64,000 nucleotides of DNA from Aureibacillus halotolerans (GCF_004363045.1 NZ_SNYJ01000004.1:220575-284574), one strand, 5' to 3'. Shown: positions 8,182 through 17,574, counted from the first letter of the stretch. Notes: generated by a model from the letters alone, not told the origin. Program-made: numbers and translations.

Positions 8182-9192
8182 ATGACCTGGCTCAGATCCT
8201 ACTATTTAGACATCACTTGGTTGATCATTTTGCTCACAACTGCAATGCTAGCAACGCTCCTTCACCAGCTGTCTCTTCAAGGGCAGTGGATGCCTACGCA
8301 GCTAGAGCAGGTGACGACCATTTTTATTAGCCTCATTATTGAAGCACTACCGTTTTTGTTGATTGGTATTCTGATTGCCGGGGCGATTCAGTTGTTTGTG
8401 ACCGAAGAGCATGTCCAGCGCTGGATTCCAAAGCACCCGGTGCTCTCCGTCCTGATGGGTTGTGTTGTCGGAAGTATTTTTCCTGCCTGTGAGTGCGGGA
8501 TCGTGCCGATTGTACGACGCTTGATTTATAAAGGGGTGCCTATTCCAGCAGCACTAGGCTTTTTGCTGACCGGGCCCCTCATTAATCCAATGGTTATTTT
8601 TTCAACCTACATGGCATTTGGGCAAAGCCTAGAAATGGCGGGAATGCGTATGGGAATTGGTTTTGTTGCTGCTTGTATCATTGCTTTTACCGCTCGCTCC
8701 CTCCTTCGCACCAATCCGTTTAAGCAGGATGGAGTGAAAGCTGTAAACCATCCACATACCAAAAAAGCTCCTTTCATCGAACGGTTTCGGCATATGCTGA
8801 ACCACAGCATTGATGAGTTGTTTGATGTTGGTAAGTTTTTTGTTTTAGGCGCTCTCCTCGCTGCACTCATGCAAACCTTTGTCGCTGCTGGGGACATGCT
8901 GTTGTTCGGTCAGAATATGATGAGCTCCACGCTTCTTATGATGGCTCTCGCCTTTCTGCTTTCACTGTGCTCAGAAGCCGATGCCTTTATTGGCGCTTCC
9001 TTCTCCTCCATTTTTCCAACAACGTCGATCCTTGCATTTTTGATTTATGGACCGATGATTGATCTAAAAAATACATTGATGCTGCTTAGTGTGTTTAAGC
9101 CCAAGTTTGTGGTTTCCTTTGTGCTGTTGGTTACAGTCATTGTCGCTTGTACGGTTTGGCTATCAGCGCTTTTGTTCCAGTTGGGGGTGTAG
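8182..9192 (+). CDS. ycgR: YcgR-like permease (UPF0718 / DUF318)
   Basis: 336 residues with about eight membrane helices. Typical family stretches are PACECGIVPIVRRLI and GPLINPMVIFSTYMAFG, with Cys and Glu in the membrane, and CSEADAFIGASF. Family members (YcgR, YraQ, ArsP relatives) are thought to export metal or metalloid species, but the substrate is unsettled. ATG 8182 is preferred (GAGAGGAG upstream); a longer ATG frame begins at 8161. It is followed after 5 bp by its usual partner YcgQ, and both lie downstream of the CDF exporter, suggesting a metal theme. Confidence 0.78.
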   Translation: MTWLRSYYLDITWLIILLTTAMLATLLHQLSLQGQWMPTQLEQVTTIFISLIIEALPFLLIGILIAGAIQLFVTEEHVQRWIPKHPVLSVLMGCVVGSIFPACECGIVPIVRRLIYKGVPIPAALGFLLTGPLINPMVIFSTYMAFGQSLEMAGMRMGIGFVAACIIAFTARSLLRTNPFKQDGVKAVNHPHTKKAPFIERFRHMLNHSIDELFDVGKFFVLGALLAALMQTFVAAGDMLLFGQNMMSSTLLMMALAFLLSLCSEADAFIGASFSSIFPTTSILAFLIYGPMIDLKNTLMLLSVFKPKFVVSFVLLVTVIVACTVWLSALLFQLGV

Positions 9193-9197
9193 GGGGT

Positions 9198-10013
9198 ATG
9201 ACCTTTTCTCGTCGCCAAGCATTGCGCGCTGTCTTGCTAACAATGTTGGCCCTTTACTTTCTCTATTTGCAAGCAACCGGACGACTGTTTTCTTATATTA
9301 ATCCAGCGTACACGACGTTCAGTAAAGTAGCGACGTTGGGTCTTTGCCTACTTTCATTGCAGCAAAGCACGAGAATTTGGACAGTAGCAAAGACGGGTCA
9401 CTCTTGCGGCTGTGGTCACAATCACGTACATGCAAAAAAACGCTGGCGTTGGATCGGGTATGGGCTTGTCGTCCTGCCCGCAGTGCTCGGCTTCAGTATC
9501 GCTCCCGTACCGTTAAACGCGTCCATCGCCGCCAACAAAGCAAATCCTACAACGCTTGCACACAGCAATGCCATAATCAACAACAATTACATGTCCGAGC
9601 AAGGCTATGACGAAGCGATAGCCGCCTTAAAAAACAACGAAGCCATCAACATACAGGCGGAGATGTTTGCTCCCTATTATGAAATGATTTCCAGTGAACC
9701 AGAGGCTTTTCAAAGCAAGACCATAACCCTCGAAGGATTCGTGCACAATCAGGCGAACGGAACGAGGACGATTAATCGTTTTTTGATTACACATTGTGTC
9801 GCCGATGCGAGTGTACTTTCCTTTTTCATTCACGGCGAGATGACGCAGTCTTTAAAAGACAATGAATGGGTACAACTTGAAGGGACCATTGAACACCGAT
9901 CTGGACGCGCCGTCATTCGAGTGACGGCCATTGATCAACTGCCAACGCCTACACAGCCTTATGTGTACCCTGTGCTCACCCAAATAGTCGTCAATGAAAC
10001 ACCGGATGAATAA
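9198..10013 (+). CDS. ycgQ: YcgQ-like protein (TIGR03943 / DUF1980)
   Basis: 271 residues from ATG 9198 (GTAGGGGGT upstream). Three or so N-terminal helices; a metal-binding-looking loop HSCGCGHNHVHAKK at about 70-83; then an extracytoplasmic domain with the conserved TLEGFVHN...FLITHCVADASV and VQLEGTIEH segments. The family is always paired with YcgR-type permeases, as here, and is described only as a putative permease subunit. The substrate is unknown; the His/Cys-rich loop suggests a metal. Confidence 0.78.
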   Translation: MTFSRRQALRAVLLTMLALYFLYLQATGRLFSYINPAYTTFSKVATLGLCLLSLQQSTRIWTVAKTGHSCGCGHNHVHAKKRWRWIGYGLVVLPAVLGFSIAPVPLNASIAANKANPTTLAHSNAIINNNYMSEQGYDEAIAALKNNEAINIQAEMFAPYYEMISSEPEAFQSKTITLEGFVHNQANGTRTINRFLITHCVADASVLSFFIHGEMTQSLKDNEWVQLEGTIEHRSGRAVIRVTAIDQLPTPTQPYVYPVLTQIVVNETPDE

Positions 10014-10035
10014 GGTATACCGTTCTTCATCAGCC

Positions 10036-10809
10036 TCAGACGAGCAACGTCACACCAACAACCAACGCAACCGTAGCAAGCATTCGAGTGATCCATTTAG
10101 CATTTAGCAACCTCGACACAATTACTCCAAGCTGAGAACCGAGGATGACGCCTATGCCGCTCCAAAGCACAATGCTCCAGTCAATATCTCCGTGCATCAT
10201 AGGTGATATCATGCCAACCAAAGAATAAATAGCAAGCGCAAAGATAGAGGTTGCCGTCGCTTTATGAGAATCAACCTTAAACATATAGATGAGCAATGGA
10301 ACCAACAACCAGCCACCGCCAATTCCAAAGAAAGAAGAAAGAACACCGATCCCCAGTCCAACTAAAAACAACATGAGCCAATTGGGCGACGCCTCCAACG
10401 TTGCCGATACCTCCTCGCGTACTCCCTGACGCTGTGGCAGTGCCCGTTCTGGTGGTCGCTTCACTAGCAAAAACAAGCCTACGCTCAGTAGAAGCAAAGC
10501 GAATATATAATGAAAGAAATCTCCTGAAAGATTTCGTAAGAGTGCACTGCCAAGAAACGTTCCCGGAATTGCTCCTGCTGAGAGGATGATCCCCTCTTTA
10601 TATAAAATGCGGTGTTGCTTTCGATAGGCGAACACACCAAAAAAGCTGCTCATAAACACAACCGCTAGCCCTGTACCTGCGGCCATCTGGGGAGGAAGCC
10701 CGAAAATCAGAAGCAGAAGCGGAACAAATAAAAATCCTCCCCCTGCACCAACCATTGTGCCATAAAAGCTTGCGATAAGCCCTAATAAAATAAGAATAAG
10801 TGCATCCAT
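10036..10809 (-). CDS. TSUP family permease (TauE/SafE)
   Basis: 257 residues, eight predicted helices in two repeats. Each repeat has the family glycine-rich signature: GLIASFYGTMVGAGGGFLFVP near the N-terminus and LGIGVLSSFFGIGGGWLLVPLL about 150 residues later. TSUP proteins move sulfonates, sulfite or related organic anions. It is alone and convergent with ycgQ, so no substrate can be inferred from neighbours. ATG 10809. Confidence 0.85.
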   Translation of the reverse strand: MDALILILLGLIASFYGTMVGAGGGFLFVPLLLLIFGLPPQMAAGTGLAVVFMSSFFGVFAYRKQHRILYKEGIILSAGAIPGTFLGSALLRNLSGDFFHYIFALLLLSVGLFLLVKRPPERALPQRQGVREEVSATLEASPNWLMLFLVGLGIGVLSSFFGIGGGWLLVPLLIYMFKVDSHKATATSIFALAIYSLVGMISPMMHGDIDWSIVLWSGIGVILGSQLGVIVSRLLNAKWITRMLATVALVVGVTLLV

Positions 10810-11190
10810 ACGTCGAGTTCCCTTCTTGTGAAGTCCCTGCTTTTATGATGACGTACTTTTGCTTCAGAATGGGGCCATTCGTCGAAGATGAATACCCTAT
10901 GCCAATAAACTATGGTTGGCCTATTTGAGTACAAAAAAATCGAGACTTCGTCAATGAAAGTTAGAATTATTCATCTAGTGGCCTTAAAAGCCTCTAAGTG
11001 ATAAAGGCTTCACGCGAATACTTGCCGATCCAAGCTTGCGGCACTGAGGATTTAAAACTGGTGCTCCAATGCTTGAAGAGGTCATGTTAAACGAATGGGA
11101 TTTTGACGAGGAATATAAGATCTCGTATTGTCGGCGCTAGAAAGAAGTAAATTTGCTCTCATTGTTGGGATTTCAACATCTAAACCAATA
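10810..11190. other. Gene-poor stretch, possible gene remnant
   Basis: About 380 bases between the TSUP permease and the PTS terminator. A short plus-strand frame near 11070-11140 reads MLEEVMLNEWDFDEEYKIS before a stop and looks protein-like, but stops precede it and no family was recognised. Nothing else is supported. Confidence 0.35.
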
Positions 11191-11228
11191 AAAAACCGCT
11201 TGTGCATAAACATCTGCATAAGCGGTTT
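11191..11228 (-). terminator. Terminator of the PTS operon
   Basis: AAACCGCTTGTGCA (from 11193) pairs with TGCATAAGCGGTTT (to 11228) around a short loop. The A run at 11187-11195 becomes the minus-strand T tail, immediately after the stop of the EIIABC gene. Confidence 0.85.
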
Positions 11229-11235
11229 CTCATTT

Positions 11236-13143
11236 CTATATGATAGAACTCATTGATTTGCCTTTGTTCCGATCTTCTTCAGATAGCGGTTTTTTCAGGA
11301 ATCCGATCAGTAGACAGGTTACGATTGACCCTAGAACGATGCATCCAATATACATGAGCGGATGATTGCTCGCAATTGGAATGACAAAGATTCCGCCGTG
11401 TGGTGCTTTCAAGGAAATCCCGAGCACCATACATAACGCGCCACCAACTGCCGCTCCGATGATGTTTGCTGGAATTATCCTCAACGGATCTGCGGCAGCA
11501 AAGGGAATCGCACCCTCGGTTATAAAGCTTGCTCCCAATACATAACTTGCTTTACCTGCTTCTACTTCTTGAAGGGTAAAACGATTTTTAAAGATGGTCG
11601 TTGCAAGTGCAATCCCTAATGGGGGCACCATGCCTCCAACCATTAACGCCGCTGAAGGTTCAAAAATATTTGCTGCAAACATTGCTAAACCAAAAGCCGA
11701 AGCCGTTTTATTAATTGGTCCACCCATATCGGACGCCATCATTCCAGCTAATAAAGCGCCTAAAAGAGCAGCATTGATTCCCGTAAGACCTGTTAACCAG
11801 TTCTCCAGAAATACATTGAGTAAGGACATTGGCGTGTTTAAGATAAAGAACATGAAAGCACCAACAATAAGGGTACTTAATAATGGAACGACTAAGACAG
11901 AGACCAGTCCTTGAAACGCCTTAGGGACTTTCGCAAATGATCTCCCAATAAATCTCGCGGCAAACCCTGCTACAAAACCCGCGACGATCCCTCCAAGGAA
12001 GCCTGATCCGCCAATACTGGCAACCATCCCACCAATCATGGCAGGAGCCAGTCCTTGTTTGTCTGCAATACTGTACCCAATAAAGCCTGCTAAAATGGGC
12101 ACCATTAATGCAAACGCTGCTTCTCCACCCACCTGGCTAAAGAATTCAGCAAAGACATTGTATTGATCGCTAGTTGGATCCGCGGCATAAATGCCAAACA
12201 TGAAGGAAATTGCAATGAAAATTCCTCCGACGACAACGAATGGGATCATATAAGAAACGCCGCTCATGATATGCTTATAGAAGTTAATTCCTGACTTTTC
12301 TTCTTCAACTGGTTCGGTGTCCGCAGTCGTATGCGTAGCGTTTCCTTCACGAATATTGTAGGATAACGCTTGATCAATCATTTGATCCGCTTGGTTGATG
12401 GCCTTTTTCACAGGCACATCCACATGTTTCTTTCCTTGAAACACGGACGTATCCACTCGGACATCGTGTGCGACGATAATGGCATCAGCATTTTGGATAT
12501 CCGCTGAGGTTAATCTATTCTCAGGCCCATTCGCACCGTTTGTTTGGATTTTTACTTTCATCCCCCGTTTTTTAGCAGCCTCTTTTAACGATTCGGCAGC
12601 CAAATAGGTATGAGCAATTCCCGTCATACACGCGGTGATCCCAACGATGTATTTCCCTGAATCAGATGTATCCACTGACGTTGACGTTGAGCCTTGTAAT
12701 TTCTCCTCATTTTGAAGAGCGTTGATCACCTCATCAACAGCAGTCGCCACAATTAGCTTGGCCCTAAATGTTTCAGACATTAGATATTGGGAGAGCTTAG
12801 ACAAAAGCGCTAGATGTTCATTCGACGCGTTTTCTGGCGCAGCAATCATAAATAGTAAATTCGTATGCTGATCCCCATACTGAATTCCTTGTAGTGTTCT
12901 CCCCATAATAATCGTTGGCTTGGACACTGTTTTGGATTTCGCATGTGGAATAGCAACTCCATAGCCTACAGCAGTGGAAATTTCGTTCTCTCTTTGGTAA
13001 ATCTCTTTTTTAAATTGTTCTGGGTCATCTGTAAGCTTGTTTTCAGCTAGCTTGTCCACCATCTCATCAATGACATCCGCTTGGCTAGTGCCTTTAAGGT
13101 TCAAAATTATATTTTCACGCGTTAAAATATCAACCAATTCCAC
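11236..13143 (-). CDS. PTS fructose-family transporter EIIABC
   Basis: 635 residues with three domains in order. EIIA (1-145) has active-site His67 in GVAIPHAKS. EIIB (about 163-260) has phospho-Cys171 in GITACMTGIAHTYLAAESL. EIIC (about 285-625) is a membrane domain with GIMVASIGGSGFLGGI-type and GMMASDMGGPINK family motifs. It imports and phosphorylates a hexose, normally ketoses at C1. GTG start 13143 after GGAGGGATCC. The neighbours are a class II aldolase and a PRD regulator, with no 1-phosphofructokinase, so the imported sugar phosphate may go straight to the aldolase. Confidence 0.9.
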   Translation of the reverse strand: MELVDILTRENIILNLKGTSQADVIDEMVDKLAENKLTDDPEQFKKEIYQRENEISTAVGYGVAIPHAKSKTVSKPTIIMGRTLQGIQYGDQHTNLLFMIAAPENASNEHLALLSKLSQYLMSETFRAKLIVATAVDEVINALQNEEKLQGSTSTSVDTSDSGKYIVGITACMTGIAHTYLAAESLKEAAKKRGMKVKIQTNGANGPENRLTSADIQNADAIIVAHDVRVDTSVFQGKKHVDVPVKKAINQADQMIDQALSYNIREGNATHTTADTEPVEEEKSGINFYKHIMSGVSYMIPFVVVGGIFIAISFMFGIYAADPTSDQYNVFAEFFSQVGGEAAFALMVPILAGFIGYSIADKQGLAPAMIGGMVASIGGSGFLGGIVAGFVAGFAARFIGRSFAKVPKAFQGLVSVLVVPLLSTLIVGAFMFFILNTPMSLLNVFLENWLTGLTGINAALLGALLAGMMASDMGGPINKTASAFGLAMFAANIFEPSAALMVGGMVPPLGIALATTIFKNRFTLQEVEAGKASYVLGASFITEGAIPFAAADPLRIIPANIIGAAVGGALCMVLGISLKAPHGGIFVIPIASNHPLMYIGCIVLGSIVTCLLIGFLKKPLSEEDRNKGKSMSSII

Positions 13144-13177
13144 AAGGATCCCTCCTAAAACAATTTAGCAGTCCTGA

Positions 13178-14047
13178 TTAACTGAAATAATGGTGTGCCT
13201 GATTCGTTGAATTAAACAAGTCCATTTTGGCTTTCACGACTTCTTGAGTAGCCTTTCTGGCGCTTGGCATAATGACATCTGGCTCATACGCTGTCTGGTT
13301 CTCTGTTAAGAAACGACGCATTTCTCGAAAGAATGCACTTTTCATATCTGTTGATAAATTAATCTTTGATACGCCATGAAGATACGTTTGTGAAATCTCC
13401 TCATCCTTATTGTCACTTCCGCCATGGAGGACAAGTGGTATGTCAACCTTTTGGTTAATTTCAGCAAGCAAATCAAGCTTCAACTCAGGTTGTCTATCGT
13501 GTTTGTACTGACCATGAGACGTCCCAATCGCGATAGCCAACGTATCAATTCCTGTTTCGTCCACGAACGTTTTCGCATCGTCTGCGTCTGTATAGAGAAT
13601 GACGTCCGCTCCACCTTCAGAGCTTCCTTCATTCGAACCAATCGTTCCTAATTCAGCTTCAACAGATACGTTTACATCATGGGCAATTTTGACGACTTCC
13701 TTTGTAAGGGCGATATTGTCTTCAAACGACGCATGAGATGCATCGATCATGACGGAGGTAAATCCATTTCTTATCGCTCTCATACAATCTTTTACAGAAG
13801 CACCATGATCCAAATGAATGACCATAGGCACCTTGGCGTTTCGGCAGCTTTCTCTCACGTAGGCAATAAAATCATCCCCAAGCAATTCCACTTCATTTGG
13901 GTGAATTTGAATGATGGCTGGTGCGTTTTTTTCTTCAGCGGAATCGATAACCACTCTTACAAATTCACTATTTGCGACGTTAAAGGAACCTACCGCAAAA
14001 TTGTGCTTGTATGCTACTGCGAGCAAATCTTTCATGTTCATTAACAT
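13178..14047 (-). CDS. Class II (zinc) ketose-bisphosphate aldolase family
   Basis: 289 residues, the usual GatY/KbaY/FbaA length. Zinc and catalytic residues are visible in VIHLDHGAS (H78, D80, H81), in GTSHGQYK and in LVLHGGSD, with INLSTDMKSAFF as the phosphate-binding strand. It cleaves a ketose (bis)phosphate to DHAP and an aldehyde. It lies 34 bp before the EIIABC gene and 21 bp after the PRD regulator. In this setting a ketose 1-phosphate from the PTS is the expected substrate, but the exact sugar is not given by sequence. ATG 14047 with AGGAGAG upstream. Confidence 0.85.
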   Translation of the reverse strand: MLMNMKDLLAVAYKHNFAVGSFNVANSEFVRVVIDSAEEKNAPAIIQIHPNEVELLGDDFIAYVRESCRNAKVPMVIHLDHGASVKDCMRAIRNGFTSVMIDASHASFEDNIALTKEVVKIAHDVNVSVEAELGTIGSNEGSSEGGADVILYTDADDAKTFVDETGIDTLAIAIGTSHGQYKHDRQPELKLDLLAEINQKVDIPLVLHGGSDNKDEEISQTYLHGVSKINLSTDMKSAFFREMRRFLTENQTAYEPDVIMPSARKATQEVVKAKMDLFNSTNQAHHYFS

Positions 14048-14068
14048 TCAAATCTCTCCTCTTAATGT

Positions 14069-15931
14069 TTATATTTGATTCCAAACATCTACAAATTCTT
14101 TTTCGTTGGTGGCTTGGACAAGAGCACGCACACTTTCGGTACTCTTTGTCTTTTGGAAAAACTCCGTAAACACATATTCATTTCGCTCAATATCTGAAGA
14201 AGGGATGTAGATGATAATGAGCTGAACAAGTTCGTCTCCCCATTGAATCGCTCTCTTATTCACCCCGAAAATCACGCTTTCCTTATACTCTTTTGTTTCA
14301 AAATAAGGATGTGGGATAGCCACCAGGTTGCCTATAGACGTATGAGACATGTTCTCTCTTTTCATAATCGGTTCATACAAATGCTCTCGCTGATTGATCG
14401 ATAACAAATGACGAATGGCGTCCTCTGGGCTGTTTTCGTTTATCCATTGAATCGCCGCTTGCTCAATAATTGAATTCTGTGCTTCAAGAAAGAACCTGAT
14501 CTTCTTAATATCACCACTTTGAAAGCTATTATGAATCCTAATGAAATGAACAATGTCCGGCGGTGTCAGTTCTTCTTGATTAATCCCGATGTACAAATAG
14601 GAAGAATCAAATTCATAGGTTGTGGACCATTTTTCTATCTCGCAGATGTCCAATTCATCAAAATATGTTGTTATTTTCGATGCAAGCAGCTTCGTCCTCT
14701 CATAACCTCTGCTGTAAAGCAGGATCGTTTTGATTTTCTTTTTATCCTTGGATTCGATAATCACTTGGATGTGATAGGCCAAGTAGGCAATCTCCGTATC
14801 GTGAATTTCCAAATCAAATTCTTTCTCGATTTGCATGGCAATGTTCGAAGCGATGCTGAATGAGAAAAAATACTCCGCTTTAGTTTCTTTTACAAAAGGA
14901 TTATAAATAAGCAGGTTATGAGACACCGGATAGATCACCCGATAAATGTGATTCAGAATGTTTGTTCTAAAACGTTTTTCCGAGTGCGTTGGTACATTGT
15001 AGGTCTCTTCTACTCGCCGTAATATAGCTTCTATTTTGTCAACAATTTGTGGATTTCGATTCGTTATTTCAGTTCCTTCCAAATCCAATTGTAATGACAT
15101 TAAGTAGTTCACTAAAAAAACAGCTTCATCGTCTGTGACATTCGCATAAGGTTGTAAATGTGACCGAAACGCATCCGCTACTTCGAATTCTTTAAAACCA
15201 GTCAATTTTTCCAGCTCTTCATCCTGGCGATCAACCAATTGACCACTGTTTATTTGATGGATGATAATGATGAGTTGACTGATTAGCTTTTTATAGATCG
15301 AGAATTCCATGTTTAATTGATAGTGAATGTTGATCTCGTCTGTAAATTTAAATACGCTTTCAATTACATCTGCATCCAGCCAAGAGGTAAACCGTTGTAT
15401 GACGACATCCTTGAAATCCTCTTTTTTTACGTAAATAGAAGCAAATGCGTTTTCCAACAAAATTCTCTTTTGCATCTCTGTTCCGATCAACCGAATGCCC
15501 TTAAATACCTTCGCATCAATCGAGCATTCAATCCCCAGTTCTTGGATGTTCATCGTAAGCTTTTGAATTCGACTTCGAATGGTCTGTGGTGAATAATAAA
15601 ATCTTTCAGCAATTTTGTCGTAGGTAATGTATTGGTCTGCATTCATTAGATATTGAATCATTTCAAATTCTAAAATCGCTTCTTCCGGTTCCTTTTTTGT
15701 AAGATCCCTCCTTTGATCCAATTGGCTCTCTTCTTTTAAAATGGCATAGCCTTGTGGGGAAGATAGGATAACGATGTCACTAGAGCTCTCGTTGATATCC
15801 TTTATATAGTTCCGTATCGTACGATCCGTCACGTTTAACATTTCAGCCAAGACCGTCGCCGAAACATAGCCTTGATGTTGATTCAATAGAAAGTCAATTA
15901 ATTGATTACGTTTATTGTGCAAACCAACCAC
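14069..15931 (-). CDS. PRD-containing transcriptional regulator (MtlR/LicR type)
   Basis: 620 residues. An N-terminal helix-turn-helix (residues about 5-65, SATVLAEMLNVTDRTIRNYI) and a second Mga/HTH domain (about 85-160) are followed by two PTS regulation domains (about 190-400), an EIIB-like segment and a C-terminal EIIA-like domain (about 480-620, with VAIPHPYF as the phospho-His region). Such activators are switched by PTS phosphorylation and usually control the PTS genes next to them. Start uncertain: GTG 15931 has AAAGG only 2 nt away; TTG 15922 is the alternative. Confidence 0.85.
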   Translation of the reverse strand: MVGLHNKRNQLIDFLLNQHQGYVSATVLAEMLNVTDRTIRNYIKDINESSSDIVILSSPQGYAILKEESQLDQRRDLTKKEPEEAILEFEMIQYLMNADQYITYDKIAERFYYSPQTIRSRIQKLTMNIQELGIECSIDAKVFKGIRLIGTEMQKRILLENAFASIYVKKEDFKDVVIQRFTSWLDADVIESVFKFTDEINIHYQLNMEFSIYKKLISQLIIIIHQINSGQLVDRQDEELEKLTGFKEFEVADAFRSHLQPYANVTDDEAVFLVNYLMSLQLDLEGTEITNRNPQIVDKIEAILRRVEETYNVPTHSEKRFRTNILNHIYRVIYPVSHNLLIYNPFVKETKAEYFFSFSIASNIAMQIEKEFDLEIHDTEIAYLAYHIQVIIESKDKKKIKTILLYSRGYERTKLLASKITTYFDELDICEIEKWSTTYEFDSSYLYIGINQEELTPPDIVHFIRIHNSFQSGDIKKIRFFLEAQNSIIEQAAIQWINENSPEDAIRHLLSINQREHLYEPIMKRENMSHTSIGNLVAIPHPYFETKEYKESVIFGVNKRAIQWGDELVQLIIIYIPSSDIERNEYVFTEFFQKTKSTESVRALVQATNEKEFVDVWNQI

Positions 15932-15966
15932 AACCTTTCTACATCCTCAATGTATAACACAGACAT

Positions 15967-15980
15967 TGGAAGCGCTATAT
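15967..15980 (-). promoter_or_regulatory. Possible cre site before the PRD-aldolase-PTS operon
   Basis: TGGAAGCGCTATAT keeps the central AAGCGCT core of CcpA sites but deviates at the last two consensus positions. It lies 36 bp before the start of the regulator gene. Confidence 0.4.
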
Positions 15981-16104
15981 CAGAAGAATTTCCTATAGAC
16001 AGGAAATTATACGAGCTTATTCGATACCAAAGGAAAAGTGCAATCTTTGCGGTTTTGTTGTTAGTGATATGTGTTCAGAAACAAACCCAACTTTATAAAT
16101 TCCC

Positions 16105-16149
16105 TTGTTATTTTGTAAGCGTTTTATTATAATAAAGGTAGTTACCTTT
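16105..16149 (+). promoter_or_regulatory. Promoter with cre-like spacer and GGT-N4-ACC operator
   Basis: TTGTTA (16105-16110), 17-bp spacer, TATAAT (16128-16133). The spacer contains TGTAAGCGTTTTAT (from 16114), close to a cre box. Directly after the -10 is the palindrome AAAGGTAGTTACCTTT (16134-16149). GGT-N4-ACC is the pattern of HutC-type GntR repressors, and an almost identical site sits at the same place in the promoter of the ten-gene operon (27868-27883). Confidence 0.75.
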
Positions 16150-16193
16150 TTAAATATATCACTACCTTTAAAGTGACACTTAGGAGGATTCAC

Positions 16194-17402
16194 ATGAGTG
16201 AAATGAACAGCAATTATTTTAAATCAAACTTTAATACAGCATATCTTTCAGATGAGGACAAGCATGTCTTCAAAGAACAAGTTCCTGGCTACAAATTTGT
16301 AGTTATAGGCGCAGGCATGATTGGCACAGAGCATATTCAGGTGACAATGTTGGAAGGAAGAGCCACAATTCACGGCATTTACGACGTAGATGAACGCAGC
16401 ATGGCCCATACGAAACGAGAATTCGAGACGGCTTACCCCGGGAAAAAACTACATTGTTATAATTCTCTCAAAGAAGCTTGTCATGATCCTGATGTGGACG
16501 CTCTCATCATCTGCACACCAAACTACACACATATTGATATTGTTCGTGAAGCGGTGACATCAGGAAAACATATTATGCTTGAAAAACCAATGGCCACATC
16601 ACTCAAGGACGCTCTCGAAATCCACGAACTAGCGACCAATTATGCTGGTGTTTTTCAAATTGGCTTACAGTATCGCCATAAAGCGATTTATAGCGAAGCG
16701 ATTCATGAGGTGCTTGAACGTAAATCCATTGGGGACGTAAAAACGATCTCAATTGTTGAGCATCGGCTTCCTTTTCTTGACAAAGTGAAGCAATGGAACA
16801 AGTTCTCAAAGTACTCTGGAGGCACCTTGGTTGAAAAAGCATGTCATTATTTTGACCTTCTCAACCTGTTTGCCGAATCACGTCCCCTCACCGTCTATGC
16901 CACAGGTGGGCAAGCAGTGAATTTTAGAACTTTTTCTTATGGTGAAGATGAAGACACATCCGATATTGTCGATCATGCGCAAGTAACGGTCGTCTATGAA
17001 AATGGCGTTCATTCCACCTTCAACCTTTGCATGTTTGCTCCAATGTTTTATGAAGAGATTACTCTTTGTGGGGCAGAAGGTCGTTTGAAGGCGTATGAGA
17101 ACATGGACTTCCTCCCAAATGAGCGACCAGAGACTCATCTCGAAATTCTGAGTGGAAACAAGCAAGCAAGTCGTATATCTACACCTAGCTATCCTAAAGC
17201 GATTCAAAGCAGTGGACATCATGGTGGAACCTACTATGAACACAAATATTTTATCGATAACATGGAAGGAAAAACGACGGCCACAGCAACGGTAGACGAA
17301 GGCTTCTGGTCAATCATCGTCGGATTGGCAGCTGAAGAGTCTATTCGAACAGGGCAAATCGTATCCGTCACTAAACTGCTTGAGGAGTCCATTCGCGTCT
17401 AA
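16194..17402 (+). CDS. Gfo/Idh/MocA-fold NAD(P)-dependent oxidoreductase or glycosidase
   Basis: 402 residues from ATG 16194 (TAGGAGGA upstream). Rossmann domain with VIGAGMIGTEH (GxGxxG at 39-44), the family EKPMA motif (130-134), and a catalytic-region KACHYFD with H218 in the C-terminal domain. An unusual extra 30 residues precede the Rossmann fold. Family members oxidise sugars or, in GH109 and GH188, cleave glycosides through NAD-bound redox steps. It converges on the 17.5-27.8 kb operon and shares its promoter architecture and operator, so it should act in the same pathway. A role as NAD-dependent sulfoquinovosidase (SqgA-like) is possible but unproven; a plain dehydrogenase is the alternative. 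Confidence 0.8.
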   Translation: MSEMNSNYFKSNFNTAYLSDEDKHVFKEQVPGYKFVVIGAGMIGTEHIQVTMLEGRATIHGIYDVDERSMAHTKREFETAYPGKKLHCYNSLKEACHDPDVDALIICTPNYTHIDIVREAVTSGKHIMLEKPMATSLKDALEIHELATNYAGVFQIGLQYRHKAIYSEAIHEVLERKSIGDVKTISIVEHRLPFLDKVKQWNKFSKYSGGTLVEKACHYFDLLNLFAESRPLTVYATGGQAVNFRTFSYGEDEDTSDIVDHAQVTVVYENGVHSTFNLCMFAPMFYEEITLCGAEGRLKAYENMDFLPNERPETHLEILSGNKQASRISTPSYPKAIQSSGHHGGTYYEHKYFIDNMEGKTTATATVDEGFWSIIVGLAAEESIRTGQIVSVTKLLEESIRV

Positions 17403-17431
17403 GTTGAAGCAACACTAGCAGCAAAATCAAA

Positions 17432-17474
17432 AAGAATGTTCCGACCTAAATTGTGGTCAGGAACATTCTTTTTC
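17432..17474 (+). terminator. Terminator of the Gfo/Idh/MocA gene
   Basis: AAGAATGTTCC-GACC pairs with GGTC-AGGAACATTCTT and is followed by a T run at 17469-17474. Confidence 0.88.
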
Positions 17475-17493
17475 TTATGATCAAGTCTTTTCT

Positions 17494-17535
17494 AAAAAAG
17501 CTGACGGCCACATGGTCTGTGTGCCGACAGCTTTT
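17494..17535 (-). terminator. Terminator of the ten-gene operon
   Basis: Stem AAAAGCTG-CGGC / GCCG-CAGCTTTT with a T run on the minus strand, between the AEC gene and the convergent oxidoreductase. Confidence 0.88.
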
Positions 17536-17574
17536 CCTAGTTTTCTTTGCTATAGACGCTTCACAAAAATCTTT

